64,000 bases of DNA from Pegethrix bostrychoides GSE-TBD4-15B. GTDB taxonomy: Bacteria; Cyanobacteriota; Cyanobacteriia; Elainellales; Elainellaceae. Positions 1-7,998 of the stretch are shown in pieces. Where the stretch lies: assembly GCA_019359155.1 (NCBI GenBank), contig JAHHHV010000069.1:82931-146930 (forward strand). Reading direction: 5' to 3'. Positions within the stretch are counted from its first letter, which is position 1. Every line of letters starts with the position of its first letter. The notes below the pieces were generated by a model. The model was given only the letters and a program-made list of their open reading frames with translations, did no database searches and was not told where the DNA came from. A program made the translations under genes and the position numbers.

Positions 1-429
1 AGCAGGAAGCGGCAGGTGCAGCCTAAAGGGGTTCAGCAGCCGCTGACAATCTATGAGGTCTACGGCGTGGGTGGTTTTCACAATCTCTATCTGCCCAAGT
101 CGGAGCTGATCTGGGCAACGCTGGACAAGCCAATTCTGCTGCGATATGCGTTGATTGACGGCAAGCAGATCAGTTCGACACTTCAGCGCGGCAGATTGAT
201 TCGGCTCTCAGGTCAGAGCGGCATTGTTCAAGTCGCCTCTGGCGCGTCACTGCCGCCTGAGTTCACAAACCTAAAGCTAAACCTTGAGCTAGAGCATCCA
301 GAGATGCGAGCTGATCTTTATGCTAAGGTTGGAGCGCTTCAGCCTGAGCAGGACTGCTTTCGAATCGAGTTTACGGCGATACCGCCTGCTGTGCAGCAAC
401 GGCTTGAGCAGATATACCAGAATCGGTAG
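1..429 (+). CDS. C-terminal part of an adenylate/guanylate cyclase-like protein (5' end outside window)
   Basis: The reading frame is open from base 1, so the gene begins upstream of the window; a GTG at 16 is internal, not a start. The first residues, KGVQQPLTIYEVYGVGG, match the end of class III nucleotide cyclase catalytic domains in cyanobacteria, where a (R)VKGV..P..IYEV motif closes the domain. It is followed by about 110 residues of beta-rich sequence resembling the PilZ-like extension found after the cyclase domain in several cyanobacterial cyclases. The catalytic residues themselves are not in the window, so activity cannot be judged. The assignment rests on the IYEV motif and the overall resemblance of the tail. 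Confidence 0.6.
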   Translation, partial: SRKRQVQPKGVQQPLTIYEVYGVGGFHNLYLPKSELIWATLDKPILLRYALIDGKQISSTLQRGRLIRLSGQSGIVQVASGASLPPEFTNLKLNLELEHPEMRADLYAKVGALQPEQDCFRIEFTAIPPAVQQRLEQIYQNR

Positions 430-497
430 TGCGAAGGTGAGGCGAGAAGCTACATCTGGCTAAATCGGATTGCAAAGCGCTCCCTTTGATCCAGGGC

Positions 498-559
498 GGA
501 TTCAAGGGGGTAAGGAAACTTGCAACTCAGATAGATTCACACTTAAATTCAGCAACGCC
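498..559 (+). repeat. Dispersed repeat, copy 1
   Basis: This 62 bp stretch is closely matched by 2042-2102. The shared core reads AGGAAACTTGCAACTCAG, then tagattca and ttcagcaacgcc with few differences. It lies in a gene-free stretch between the cyclase gene and a broken membrane protein gene. A short open frame runs through it, but frame and length are not conserved with copy 2, so it is treated as non-coding repeat DNA. Confidence 0.7.
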
Positions 560-681
560 AAATCTCCTAAGTAGTCCGGAGTCTGTTCTGCTGCAAGGAG
601 GTTTCATTCCTGACCTAACTTTTGCAATCCTCTATTATCCCTCTATAAACCTGCAATCCGCTGTAAATAGACGAAATCATT

Positions 682-1607
682 TCACACAAATAATGAACTC
701 CAGGGAAGCCGCGAGAGTTGCAGAAACGCAAATAAGACAATATAAGTAACTCGAATTGCTGTGTGCTTAGGATGGCATTGGGCAAATCCCATAATAATCA
801 GAATGTAGTCAAATCCCAAGACTGGAAGTAGAAAGTAAGTTGTAGCAATAAATAAAATTAGGAACCAATCTCGGAATCGAGATAGAAATCGAATTGGATT
901 CACTAAAAAAGCGATCGCAACACTCCCTTCAATCAATAATGTCCAGTAAGAGGCAGCGAGTGTGAATGCTTGTAATCGAGGACTAGTTGTTAAGGTGGCA
1001 CTGCCAATCGTCTGCGGAAACTGCTTGAGTAAAACTTCCAGTAACCGATTTTGCGGTAACGCACTGGGCGCTAGTCCGCCGATCGCTGTGGCAACAGACT
1101 CGACACGCTCGTCTGCCAGAAACGTGTAGTGCAAAAACGCGCCATCCCAGTACTCGCCTGCCAGAATCTTCCAGGTCGTCGCGAACAGAAACGTCAGTCC
1201 AATCAACACTCGCCGTTCCACGCCAGCACCCCATCGGCATCCTTGGCAGATACCGCCAGCGCACAGACCAAACACCAGTAAGTGATTAGAATTTTGTGAT
1301 TATCAATCCACAGCCAATCGATGGCATTCACCCACCAGACAATACCGCAAATCAACACCCATATCACCTGACTGGTTAACAAGGTGGGAGAGAGCAGCAT
1401 TAACCTACACATCACCCGCAAAGGAATATCAAGAAATACGGTACTGGAGCCATACAGCAGCAAGAACAATGCCGTAAATCGTAAGACTAACAGATGCCGA
1501 GGTTGCGCTAGTAGATCGTTCAGAAATGACAGACGAAGGGGAGGAGTAGTCAGGGTGGAAACAGGTGAAGAAACAGAAAAAGCTTGAAGTGACGAATATG
1601 AAACTAA
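682..1607 (-). pseudogene. Frameshifted multi-pass membrane protein gene (HTTM-like)
   Basis: Two consecutive minus-strand frames together make one plausible membrane protein. The 5' part (about 1607 down to 1203) contains hydrophobic segments around FTALFLLLYGSSTVFLDI and VIWVLICGIVWWVNAI and ends at a TGA at 1203. The 3' part (about 1240 down to 682) resumes in another frame with ERRVLIGLTFLFATTWKIL and carries further hydrophobic segments. The composition and spacing resemble HTTM (horizontally transferred transmembrane, vitamin K carboxylase-like) proteins, but this is a loose resemblance. The upstream frame has no ATG or GTG before residue 46, another sign of decay. The alternative is two overlapping genes, since GTG TTG ATT at the junction could be a coupled start. 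Confidence 0.5.
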
Positions 1608-1814
1608 TTAATATTTGCCGAACCAATCTTTGATGTAGAGCTAGTCACGCTCTCTTCAGCTTCGATATTTGTGCCAGTTAATACCAATTAATAATAGAGG
1701 TTTTCTCGGTCAAATGCACTTTTTAAGAAAGATCGTGATTTGGATATGGCTTACGCACTCTCTGCTTCCAGAATAGGAGCCTCAAAAGCCAAGTTTCATG
1801 ACTCCTTAGATGAG

Positions 1815-1832
1815 ATACTACTCAAGTAGTAT
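1815..1832. repeat. Perfect 8 bp inverted repeat
   Basis: ATACTACTCAAGTAGTAT has 8 bp perfectly complementary arms around a 2 bp centre. No run of T follows, so it is more like an operator than a terminator. No bound protein can be named. Confidence 0.45.
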
Positions 1833-2041
1833 TGAGGTTCCGTCGATTGTAGAGCATTCAAAAAGTGTTTGTTCCAGAAAAAGACTTACTGTTTCTTTAG
1901 GTTTTCTTTATGAATGATCTGCATCCCGTCTTGTCCTCTATATGGAGAAATCAGCATAGAGAAACCAGCTCTGCTTGTTGGTCAACCTCCATCTGTTTCT
2001 TCTACGACTTTCTCAGCAAAATCTCCCTTCACTGGAGTGGG

Positions 2042-2102
2042 GGATTCAGGGGACGAGGAAACTTGCAACTCAGCTAGATTCATACTTCACTTCAGCAACG
2101 CC
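2042..2102 (+). repeat. Dispersed repeat, copy 2
   Basis: This 61 bp copy matches 498-559 in the same orientation, with the same core and a handful of substitutions. Similarity may start a little earlier, because both copies are preceded by a variant of CTCCCTT. It sits about 190 bp upstream of sodB. Confidence 0.7.
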
Positions 2103-2290
2103 CGCGATTTCAGTGTCTTGACTTCAGCAATAGCAAACCTCGGTGCTGACTGCCCCTTTGCTCTGCTAGAGTACGGCTCTTCCCCTCTCGAATCTCTCTC
2201 TTAGGAAGTAGGCAAGCAAACGTCACTGCACCAATTTTTGATATAAAATTCTATCAATAGTCCTGCTGAATACTTTAGAGAAGAGAGCAT

Positions 2291-2896
2291 ATGGCATTTA
2301 CACAGAAGCCCCTACCCTTCGATCCGGGTGCGCTAGAACCACATGGCATGTCAGCCAAGACCTTTGAATTTCACTACGGTAAGCACCATGCAGCCTATGT
2401 CGCCAACCTCAATAAAATGACCGCCGACACCGAGATGGCCGACATGCCCCTCGAAACGGTGATCACCGAGTCTTTCAAAGATCCGGCCAAGAGCGGCATT
2501 TTCAACAACGCAGCTCAGACTTGGAACCACACCTTTTTCTGGGACAGCCTGACTCCCAGCGGTGGGGGTGGCACGCCCTCTGGCGCAATTGCGGCCAAAA
2601 TTGACAGCGACTTCGGCGGCTATGAGAAATTCAAGGAAGCTTTCAAAACCGCGGCGGCAACCCAGTTCGGCAGCGGTTGGGCTTGGCTGGTGCTCGACAA
2701 CGGCACGCTAAAAGTCACCAAAACGAGCAACGCCGAGAACCCCTTGGTGCAGGGGCAAACGCCGCTGCTGACGCTGGATGTCTGGGAACATGCCTACTAC
2801 CTCGACTTCCAAAACAAGCGCCCCGACTTCATCGATAACTATCTGGCCAACCTGGTCAACTGGGAGTTCGCCAACCAAAATCTGGCTGCTGCCTAA
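2291..2896 (+). CDS. sodB: Iron superoxide dismutase
   Basis: This 201-residue protein dismutates superoxide to oxygen and hydrogen peroxide in the cytoplasm. The family metal ligands are all present: His28 in FHYGKHH, His80 in WNHTFFW, and Asp163 and His167 in DVWEHAYY. Gln76, just before WNH, occupies the position typical of the iron type rather than the manganese type. The length matches cyanobacterial FeSOD, and there is no signal peptide. The ATG is preceded by GAGAAGAGAG. It appears monocistronic: a gene-free spacer lies upstream and a 4 x 15 bp tandem repeat starts nine bases after the stop codon. Confidence 0.97.
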   Translation: MAFTQKPLPFDPGALEPHGMSAKTFEFHYGKHHAAYVANLNKMTADTEMADMPLETVITESFKDPAKSGIFNNAAQTWNHTFFWDSLTPSGGGGTPSGAIAAKIDSDFGGYEKFKEAFKTAAATQFGSGWAWLVLDNGTLKVTKTSNAENPLVQGQTPLLTLDVWEHAYYLDFQNKRPDFIDNYLANLVNWEFANQNLAAA

Positions 2897-2905
2897 CCTG
2901 ATGCC

Positions 2906-2965
2906 ATGGCCTGAATCTCTTTGGCCCGAATACATTTGGCCTGGATACCTTTGGCCTAGATAGGG
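2906..2965 (+). repeat. 4 x 15 bp imperfect tandem repeat downstream of sodB
   Basis: Four consecutive 15-mers of the form TTGGCCtgGATAcct, the first and last being the most diverged. It begins nine bases after the sodB stop codon. It does not form a strong hairpin, so it is not an obvious terminator. Confidence 0.75.
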
Positions 2966-3074
2966 CTAGCATAGGTTCTAATAGCGGTCGTGCTAGGTCA
3001 TGGCCGCTTTTTGGTGCTAACTTGCAGCTTTTACCCTGCGATGTGAACCTGCAAACCCCTGCTAGAACTAAAAC

Positions 3075-3281
3075 ATGAACAGCGATGAACTTGCCCGCTA
3101 CATCGAAGCAACCGACGGTATCTCGAAGCCTTGGCTGCTGACCCAGCTTCGCCTCAAAAAACTGCAAGAGCGGCGCGACAGCCTGACTCCAGAAGCCTAT
3201 GAGCGAGAGTTAGCGGAGCTACACCAAGATCTGATGAAACTGGGACAATGGTGGAAGGGAATTGAAAAGGACGTGTTTTAG
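3075..3281 (+). CDS. Small conserved cyanobacterial protein of unknown function
   Basis: A 68-residue, highly charged and probably all-helical protein beginning MNSDELARYIEATDGIS and ending WWKGIEKDVF. It has no signal peptide, membrane segment or cysteine. It starts at an ATG 178 bases after sodB and stops 68 bases before ppk, on the same strand as both. The codon use and the amphipathic pattern look like a real gene, and it resembles short unnamed proteins seen in other cyanobacteria. No function can be proposed. Confidence 0.65.
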   Translation: MNSDELARYIEATDGISKPWLLTQLRLKKLQERRDSLTPEAYERELAELHQDLMKLGQWWKGIEKDVF

Positions 3282-3301
3282 GTGCAGACAGCTTCTAGCT
3301 A

Positions 3302-3337
3302 ATTCCTGTCGATGATCTTATTCCTGTTGATGATCTT
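3302..3337 (+). repeat. 2 x 18 bp tandem repeat before ppk
   Basis: ATTCCTGTCGATGATCTT is followed immediately by a copy with one difference (T for C at position 9). It ends 12 bases before the ppk ATG, in the zone where the leader and ribosome binding site would lie. Confidence 0.8.
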
Positions 3338-3349
3338 GAGCGCTCTCAT

Positions 3350-5539
3350 ATGCTTGTCGAAGCGGCTATTCATACTGACCCAGAGGCTGACCCGGCTGCC
3401 TCTCAGACCCATCTAGAGACTGCTCTCAGTCAGCCCGACTACTACTTTGACCGCGAATTCAGCTGGATTGAATTCAACAACCGTATCCTGCACGAAGCGT
3501 TCGATCCGCGTACGCCTCTGCTAGAACGGCTGAATTTTATGGCGATCTTCTGCTCTAATCTGGACGAATTCTTCATGGTGCGGGTGGCTGCCTTAAAGCA
3601 GTCCGAAAAACAGTTTGAAAACCAGCCTGAAGCCAAAGCAACGCTCACAGACTCGCTCATGGCGATTGCCGAGCGGCTGCGCCCGATGGTGGAGCAGCAT
3701 CAGCGGCATTTCCAGCAGGCTCTCTGTCCGCAGCTCGCCGCTCAGGGGATTGAGATCTGTAGCCACGATAGCCTCCAGCCTGAGCAGCAGGCTTATCTGG
3801 CGCAGTATTTTAGCGAGACAATTTTTCCGGTGCTGACACCGCTGGCGATCGATGCGAGCCACCCATTTCCCTACATTGCCAACCTTAGCTTGAATTTGGC
3901 GGTCGTAGTGCAGGATGGCCAGACCGGAGCGCAGCGATTTGCGCGGGTGGCTGTACCAGAGCTGCTACCCCGGTTCGTACCGCTGCCTGCTGAACTAACT
4001 GAAGCGCCCAGGAGTCGGCGGCGCAAGCCGATTTGGACGGCTGTGCCGATTGAGCAGGTGATTGCCCAGCATCTGCCGCTACTGTTTTATGGGATGACGG
4101 TGCAGGCTCACTATGCGTTTCGGATTACGCGCAACGCCGAAGTTGAGCTGGAGGATGAGCCAGTCGATCTGCTGCGAGCTGTTGAGCAGGAGCTGCGCCG
4201 CCGTCGGGTGGGGGCAACTGCTGTACGTCTAGAGATCGAAGCAACGGCTCCCGCTTGGATTCGTCGCAGCCTGATGCGGGCGCTGGGGCTGAGTGAAGCA
4301 GATATCTATGACGTTCAAGGACTCCTAGATCTGCGTGCCCTCCGAGTTTTGGTAGCGCTGCCGCTGCCTCGGCTGAAATATCCGCCCTGGAATCCGCCTG
4401 TGCCCTCTCGGCTCCGTTCGATCCAGCCCGGTTCAATGGCGGAGCAGCTCTGCCCGTCGTCAGAGGATATTTTTAGCCTGATTCGGCAGGGCGACCAGCT
4501 GCTGCACCATCCTTACGACTCCTTCCCGGCCAGCGTTCAGCTTTTTTTGGCGACGGCTGCCACCGACCCGCAGGTGCTGGCAATCAAAATGACGCTCTAC
4601 CGCACCACCGACTCGCCGATTCTAGATAGCCTGATTGCTGCTGCCGAAAACGGCAAGCAGGTGGCGGTACTCGTTGAGCTGCAAGCCCGCTTTGATGAAG
4701 CCAACAATATTCTCTGGGCGCGTCGGCTGGAGCAGGCGGGCGTGCATGTGGTGCATGGGCTAGTGGGGCTAAAAACCCATGCTAAGGTGATCCTGGTGGT
4801 ACGCCGGGAAGGCCAAGAGCTGAAGCGCTATGTGCATCTGGGCACGGGCGACTACAACCCAAAGACAGCAGCCTTCTGCACGGACGTTGGGCTATTGAGC
4901 TGTCGGGAGGCACTGGGAGCTGATCTGTCTGAGCTGTTCAACTACCTGACCGGGCATTCGCGCCAGCGCCAGTACCGCGAGCTGTTAGTGGCTCCGGTCA
5001 ATCTGCGCCAGCAGCTGATCGAGCTGATCCAGCGTGAGGCTGCGGCGGCTAAAGCAGGCGACCCGGCGCGGATTGTGGCCAAGCTGGGCGCACTGGTTGA
5101 CCCGCAGCTGATTGCTGCTCTCTATACCGCCTCGCAGGCTGGGGTCAAGATTGATTTGATCATCCAAAATATCTGCACGCTGCGCCCCCAACTCCCCGGC
5201 ATCAGCGACAATATCTGCGTGATTAGCCTGGTAGGACGCTTTTTAGAGCATTCGCGGATTCTGTATTTCCACAACCGGGGAGCCAGCGAAACCTACATTG
5301 GCAGCGCTGACTGGATGACCCGCAGCCTGAATCGTCGCGTCGAGGTGATGGCTCCAGTCCGCGATCCGGCGCTCAGCCAAGACCTGCAAGAAATTTTGGG
5401 CATCCTACTAGCCGACAACCGCCATGCCTGGGAGCTGCGCCCCACCGGACGCTATGTGCAGCGCCGCCCCCGCGCTGTCCGCTCAGAAATTAACGCCCAG
5501 CGGCTGTTTATGGAGGCGGCGCTGGAGGCTGAGGGCTAA
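3350..5539 (+). CDS. ppk: Polyphosphate kinase 1
   Basis: This 729-residue enzyme transfers the gamma phosphate of ATP onto inorganic polyphosphate. The N-terminal domain opens with YYFDREFSWIEFNNRILHEA, typical of PPK1. The two conserved histidines expected in the phospholipase-D-like catalytic halves are visible: His477 in LKTHAKVILVVRR, where phosphohistidine forms, and His634 in FLEHSRILYF. The length is normal for the family. The ATG at 3350 lies about 30 residues before the first conserved block, so the true start could be slightly downstream. The gene is followed by a 14 bp tandem duplication overlapping its stop and by two stem-loops leading into the SLOG gene. Confidence 0.96.
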   Translation: MLVEAAIHTDPEADPAASQTHLETALSQPDYYFDREFSWIEFNNRILHEAFDPRTPLLERLNFMAIFCSNLDEFFMVRVAALKQSEKQFENQPEAKATLTDSLMAIAERLRPMVEQHQRHFQQALCPQLAAQGIEICSHDSLQPEQQAYLAQYFSETIFPVLTPLAIDASHPFPYIANLSLNLAVVVQDGQTGAQRFARVAVPELLPRFVPLPAELTEAPRSRRRKPIWTAVPIEQVIAQHLPLLFYGMTVQAHYAFRITRNAEVELEDEPVDLLRAVEQELRRRRVGATAVRLEIEATAPAWIRRSLMRALGLSEADIYDVQGLLDLRALRVLVALPLPRLKYPPWNPPVPSRLRSIQPGSMAEQLCPSSEDIFSLIRQGDQLLHHPYDSFPASVQLFLATAATDPQVLAIKMTLYRTTDSPILDSLIAAAENGKQVAVLVELQARFDEANNILWARRLEQAGVHVVHGLVGLKTHAKVILVVRREGQELKRYVHLGTGDYNPKTAAFCTDVGLLSCREALGADLSELFNYLTGHSRQRQYRELLVAPVNLRQQLIELIQREAAAAKAGDPARIVAKLGALVDPQLIAALYTASQAGVKIDLIIQNICTLRPQLPGISDNICVISLVGRFLEHSRILYFHNRGASETYIGSADWMTRSLNRRVEVMAPVRDPALSQDLQEILGILLADNRHAWELRPTGRYVQRRPRAVRSEINAQRLFMEAALEAEG

Positions 5540-5562
5540 AAGCTGAGCGCTAAAGGCTGAGC
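5535..5562 (+). repeat. 2 x 14 bp tandem repeat at the ppk stop
   Basis: GCTAAAAGCTGAGC is followed directly by GCTAAAGGCTGAGC. The first unit contains the ppk stop codon, so the duplication affects mainly the 3' untranslated region. Confidence 0.7.
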
Positions 5563-5645
5563 GCTCAGTACCCAGGGCAATTCCGTATTTACACGCTGTG
5601 ATGCGGCAACTTCAGCCGCTAGGCGCAACTCTTGGCTCACTTCCC

Positions 5646-5681
5646 CCGTCTAATTACGCATGATCCTAAGCAATTAGACGG
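5646..5681. promoter_or_regulatory. 10 bp perfect stem-loop between ppk and the SLOG gene
   Basis: CCGTCTAATT and AATTAGACGG are perfect complements separated by 16 bases. The distal arm is not followed by a T run, so it is a weak candidate terminator for ppk. It may be an operator or leader structure for the SLOG gene 36 bases downstream. Confidence 0.5.
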
Positions 5682-5690
5682 CTATTATCC

Positions 5691-5713
5691 AGAGGTTCTG
5701 TAATAGAATCTCT
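5691..5713 (+). promoter_or_regulatory. Imperfect stem-loop at the SLOG gene start
   Basis: AGAGGTTCT and AGAATCTCT pair at eight of nine positions around a 5-base loop and end four bases before the ATG at 5718. As RNA it would cover the place where a ribosome binding site is expected, and no clear Shine-Dalgarno sequence is visible there. It could restrain translation from 5718; a second ATG at 5757 would escape it. Confidence 0.4.
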
Positions 5714-5717
5714 AGCA

Positions 5718-6581
5718 ATGAACCACGGCAGCTTGGCCTCCCCACGGCGCTTGACCATGCCTTCTAGTTCCTCCTCTAGCTCCTCCTCTAGCTCTTCTGT
5801 CCAGCTCAATTTTCCGAACGGGGCATCCGCGCAGGCACTCTATGTACAGCCGCTTGACCTGCCGCAAGCTTTAGCGCGGCTGCACCTGCCGCCCTCTCAG
5901 CCTGTTTTGGTGGTCGTGGGGGGAGCTGGACATCTCGATTCAATCGATCACCAGCCGCTCACGGCACTCTTTACAGAACTCCTGGCTCCGCTGGCCGAAG
6001 AGCTGGGCATTACTGTAATCGATGGCGGCACCAATGCTGGCGTAATGCAGCTGTTCGGGGCAGCACGTGCAGCATGCCGGGGCAGCTTTCCGCTGATTGG
6101 CGTAGCGCCGCTGGGCAAGGTGCATCTACCGGGGCAGCCGCCTCTGCCTGGAACGCATGAGCTAGAGCCGCACCACAGCCATTTTTTGCTAGTTCCAGGC
6201 CAGGAATGGGGAGACGAATCGCCCTGGATTGCCTCAGCAGCCAGCCTGCTGGCCGGATCGGCACCTTCGCTGACGCTGCTGATCAACGGCGGCAATATTG
6301 CCTTGGTAGATCTGCGAGAAAGCATTGCCAGCGATCGGCCTGTGGTGGTGATGACGGGTACTGGACGGCTCGCTGACGAGATCGCTGCCGCCCTATGCAG
6401 CCCAGACTCCGAGATGCGGGCGGGGCTATCGCTAGTTGTGCAGAGTAATCTAGTCGAACTCTCCAAATCGATGGTGCAGCTCCGCAGCGCGCTTTGCAGC
6501 CACCTCAGACCCGCTCGGCTATCCCCATCCCAACTGTCCACTCAGCCTAACGGTCAGTCGTCACTTATCAAACCGGCATAA
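5718..6581 (+). CDS. SLOG-superfamily protein (LSDAT/TRPM-SLOG-like), predicted nucleotide-signal sensor
   Basis: A 287-residue protein with the Rossmann-like glycine motifs of the SLOG superfamily: VVVGGAG at 65-71, DGGTNAGVM at 102-110 and LLINGGNIALVDLRESI near 195, followed by PVVVMTGTGRLADEI. The pattern fits the LSDAT branch, related to the cytoplasmic SLOG region of TRPM channels and thought to bind nucleotide-derived ligands. Residues 15-27 begin a run of 12 serines encoded by two AGYTCCTCCTCT units; the ATG at residue 14 is an alternative start. There is no signal peptide or TM segment. The next gene, 105 bases on, encodes a SLATT protein, a known partner type. Family membership is fairly sure; ligand and role are inferred. 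Confidence 0.75.
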   Translation: MNHGSLASPRRLTMPSSSSSSSSSSSSVQLNFPNGASAQALYVQPLDLPQALARLHLPPSQPVLVVVGGAGHLDSIDHQPLTALFTELLAPLAEELGITVIDGGTNAGVMQLFGAARAACRGSFPLIGVAPLGKVHLPGQPPLPGTHELEPHHSHFLLVPGQEWGDESPWIASAASLLAGSAPSLTLLINGGNIALVDLRESIASDRPVVVMTGTGRLADEIAAALCSPDSEMRAGLSLVVQSNLVELSKSMVQLRSALCSHLRPARLSPSQLSTQPNGQSSLIKPA

Positions 6582-6686
6582 GTTCAAAGCTATTCCAGCT
6601 AGGAAGTTCAGTAGATTTCTCCAGATTTCTGCTGCCTTGCCTGCCAATTTCTTAACAAAAGCTAATTCATCAGGTTCGACTGAGCA

Positions 6687-7469
6687 GTGGTGAGACAGAA
6701 TAAGACAAGCCCTCTTGAACAGCCGATGCAAAATCAAGAAACTCAGCTGCCCGGCAGCAACGTCCTCAACCATCTCCAAGCTAATGCTCAAGCGGGGGGC
6801 AACTCACCTGTCCCACCTGTAGCGCCTGCCAGCGTCGTCGCGCCGCGCTCGCGCTATAGTCAAATCCTAGAAAGTCCCGAATTGGATACGCTAACGCCAA
6901 TTCAGAAGGAGTTTTTGAAAGAGCGCTGGCAGGAGCAGATTAGCTGGTTTAGCCGTCGTGCTAAGCAAAATCAAAACTGGTATAACCGCATCCGGCTCAC
7001 CACTATCATCGGCAGCATTGTCGTGCCGGCCCTTCTAAGTTGGGGCAGCGTGCCGCTAACGGCTTTTTTGGTCAGCCCGCCGCCATCGCCTGAATTTGGC
7101 AGCCCGACAGCTCAGCCTCGGCTCAGCATCACCGATCCCGCCATGCAGCACCAGCTCCAGCTCTATCGGGCGGCCTTGATTACGGGCGTGGGGCTCAGCC
7201 AGCTGGTGGCGATCTGTGCGGCAGTCGAGCAGTTTTTTAAGTTTGGCGATCGCTGGCGGCACTATCGACGCAGCGCTGAACTGCTAAAAACCCACGGCTG
7301 GCAGTTTTTTGAGCTGACTGGCCCCTACGCGCCCTACAGCCAAAACGGCAAACATACCGAAGCCTTTCACCTGTTTGCCAGCCAGATCGAAGAAATTATT
7401 CAGAGCGATGTCGATGGCTATGTCAGCCAAATCACGATTCCCAAGCCGTTTGTGCGCGAAGATCGCTAG
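6687..7469 (+). CDS. SLATT/DUF4231 two-TM protein, predicted membrane effector
   Basis: A 260-residue protein with the DUF4231 architecture, which belongs to the SLATT (SMODS and SLOG-associating two-TM effector) group. After a disordered N-terminus comes FLKERWQEQISWFSRRA at about 76-92, a first TM segment at about 104-119, a 40-residue loop, a second TM segment at about 162-182, and the conserved DRWRHYRRSAELLKTHGW block. In the comparative-genomic model, SLATT proteins form membrane pores or disrupt the membrane when a partner senses a signal. Its placement directly after a SLOG gene on the same strand fits that model. Start candidates are GTG 6687 and ATG 6726; the conserved part begins well after both. 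Confidence 0.75.
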   Translation: MVRQNKTSPLEQPMQNQETQLPGSNVLNHLQANAQAGGNSPVPPVAPASVVAPRSRYSQILESPELDTLTPIQKEFLKERWQEQISWFSRRAKQNQNWYNRIRLTTIIGSIVVPALLSWGSVPLTAFLVSPPPSPEFGSPTAQPRLSITDPAMQHQLQLYRAALITGVGLSQLVAICAAVEQFFKFGDRWRHYRRSAELLKTHGWQFFELTGPYAPYSQNGKHTEAFHLFASQIEEIIQSDVDGYVSQITIPKPFVREDR

Positions 7470-7615
7470 GCGACCGGAATGGGCGGCCTCTGCTGTGAAG
7501 TTTTACTGGGATTCGGTGATAAAGTCGATTGCATCTAGACTAAACCTCTAGACCTCTACAGTAGATTCGTGATCCCGTGAGAACCCTGTGAGGACTGTGA
7601 CCTGTGAGGACTGAA

Positions 7616-7855
7616 ATGAAACGGTTGCCCCTGGCTAGACGCTGGGCTAGAATGACGCTGCTGAGCTGGATTTCTCTGTTGACCTTGTCTCAGCTCTTGA
7701 TTAGCTCCCCTAGCTTGGCTCAACGAACCGAGCGCTGCAATCCTAATGATCCTGAGACCTGTCGGGGCGGCGGCGATGACGGGCAGAAGGACGATCAGGA
7801 CGATGGCAAAGATGACGGGCAGCAAACTCAAGGCGGCTCTGGCCGATCTCGCTAA
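7616..7855 (+). CDS. Small exported protein with CNPNDPxTC motif (1)
   Basis: A 79-residue protein: an N-terminal basic stretch, a hydrophobic core (LLSWISLLTLSQLLIS) and a likely signal peptidase site at SLA, then QRTERCNPNDPETCRGG and a tail rich in Asp, Gly and Gln. The mature part has only two cysteines, eight residues apart, which could form a disulfide. ATG 7616 is preferred over an in-frame GTG at 7604. A 16 bp tandem duplication (7585-7600 and onward) sits immediately before the start. The cysteine motif recurs in the next small gene. No family is recognised. Confidence 0.6.
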   Translation: MKRLPLARRWARMTLLSWISLLTLSQLLISSPSLAQRTERCNPNDPETCRGGGDDGQKDDQDDGKDDGQQTQGGSGRSR

Positions 7856-7998
7856 TCAAGATCGCTAGTTTCAGGTAAAGTTTAGGCGGGAAAGCTAGAC
7901 AGCCTTGTGCTGGATTGGTAAGATAATGCTGTAGCTGGAGATTCCAGGCTTGAGTTCAGATTGGAAAGGTCAAACAGTTAACGCAAGGCGGTGTGGTC

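Larger units (their letters stand above)
1608..2290. other. Gene-free spacer upstream of sodB
   Basis: About 680 bp without a convincing gene. It holds a perfect inverted repeat at 1815-1832 and the second copy of the dispersed repeat at 2042-2102. An open frame at 1914-2204 is mostly repeat sequence and has no recognisable domain. The A+T-rich stretch just before sodB (about 2238-2260, containing tataaaat) could be its promoter, with a purine-rich ribosome binding site GAGAAGAGAG ending three bases before the ATG. Confidence 0.6.

Noticed and set aside
1914..2204. 96-codon frame upstream of sodB
   Set aside because: Mostly made of the dispersed repeat; the homologous repeat copy at 498 is read in a different context and the products do not align over their length.
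5646..5681. Rho-independent terminator for ppk
   Set aside because: A good stem, but moderate GC and no T run after the distal arm; kept as a regulatory stem-loop of uncertain role.
5948..6541. 197-codon minus-strand frame opposite the SLOG gene
   Set aside because: Low-complexity Ser/Pro-rich translation typical of antisense frames in GC-rich coding DNA.
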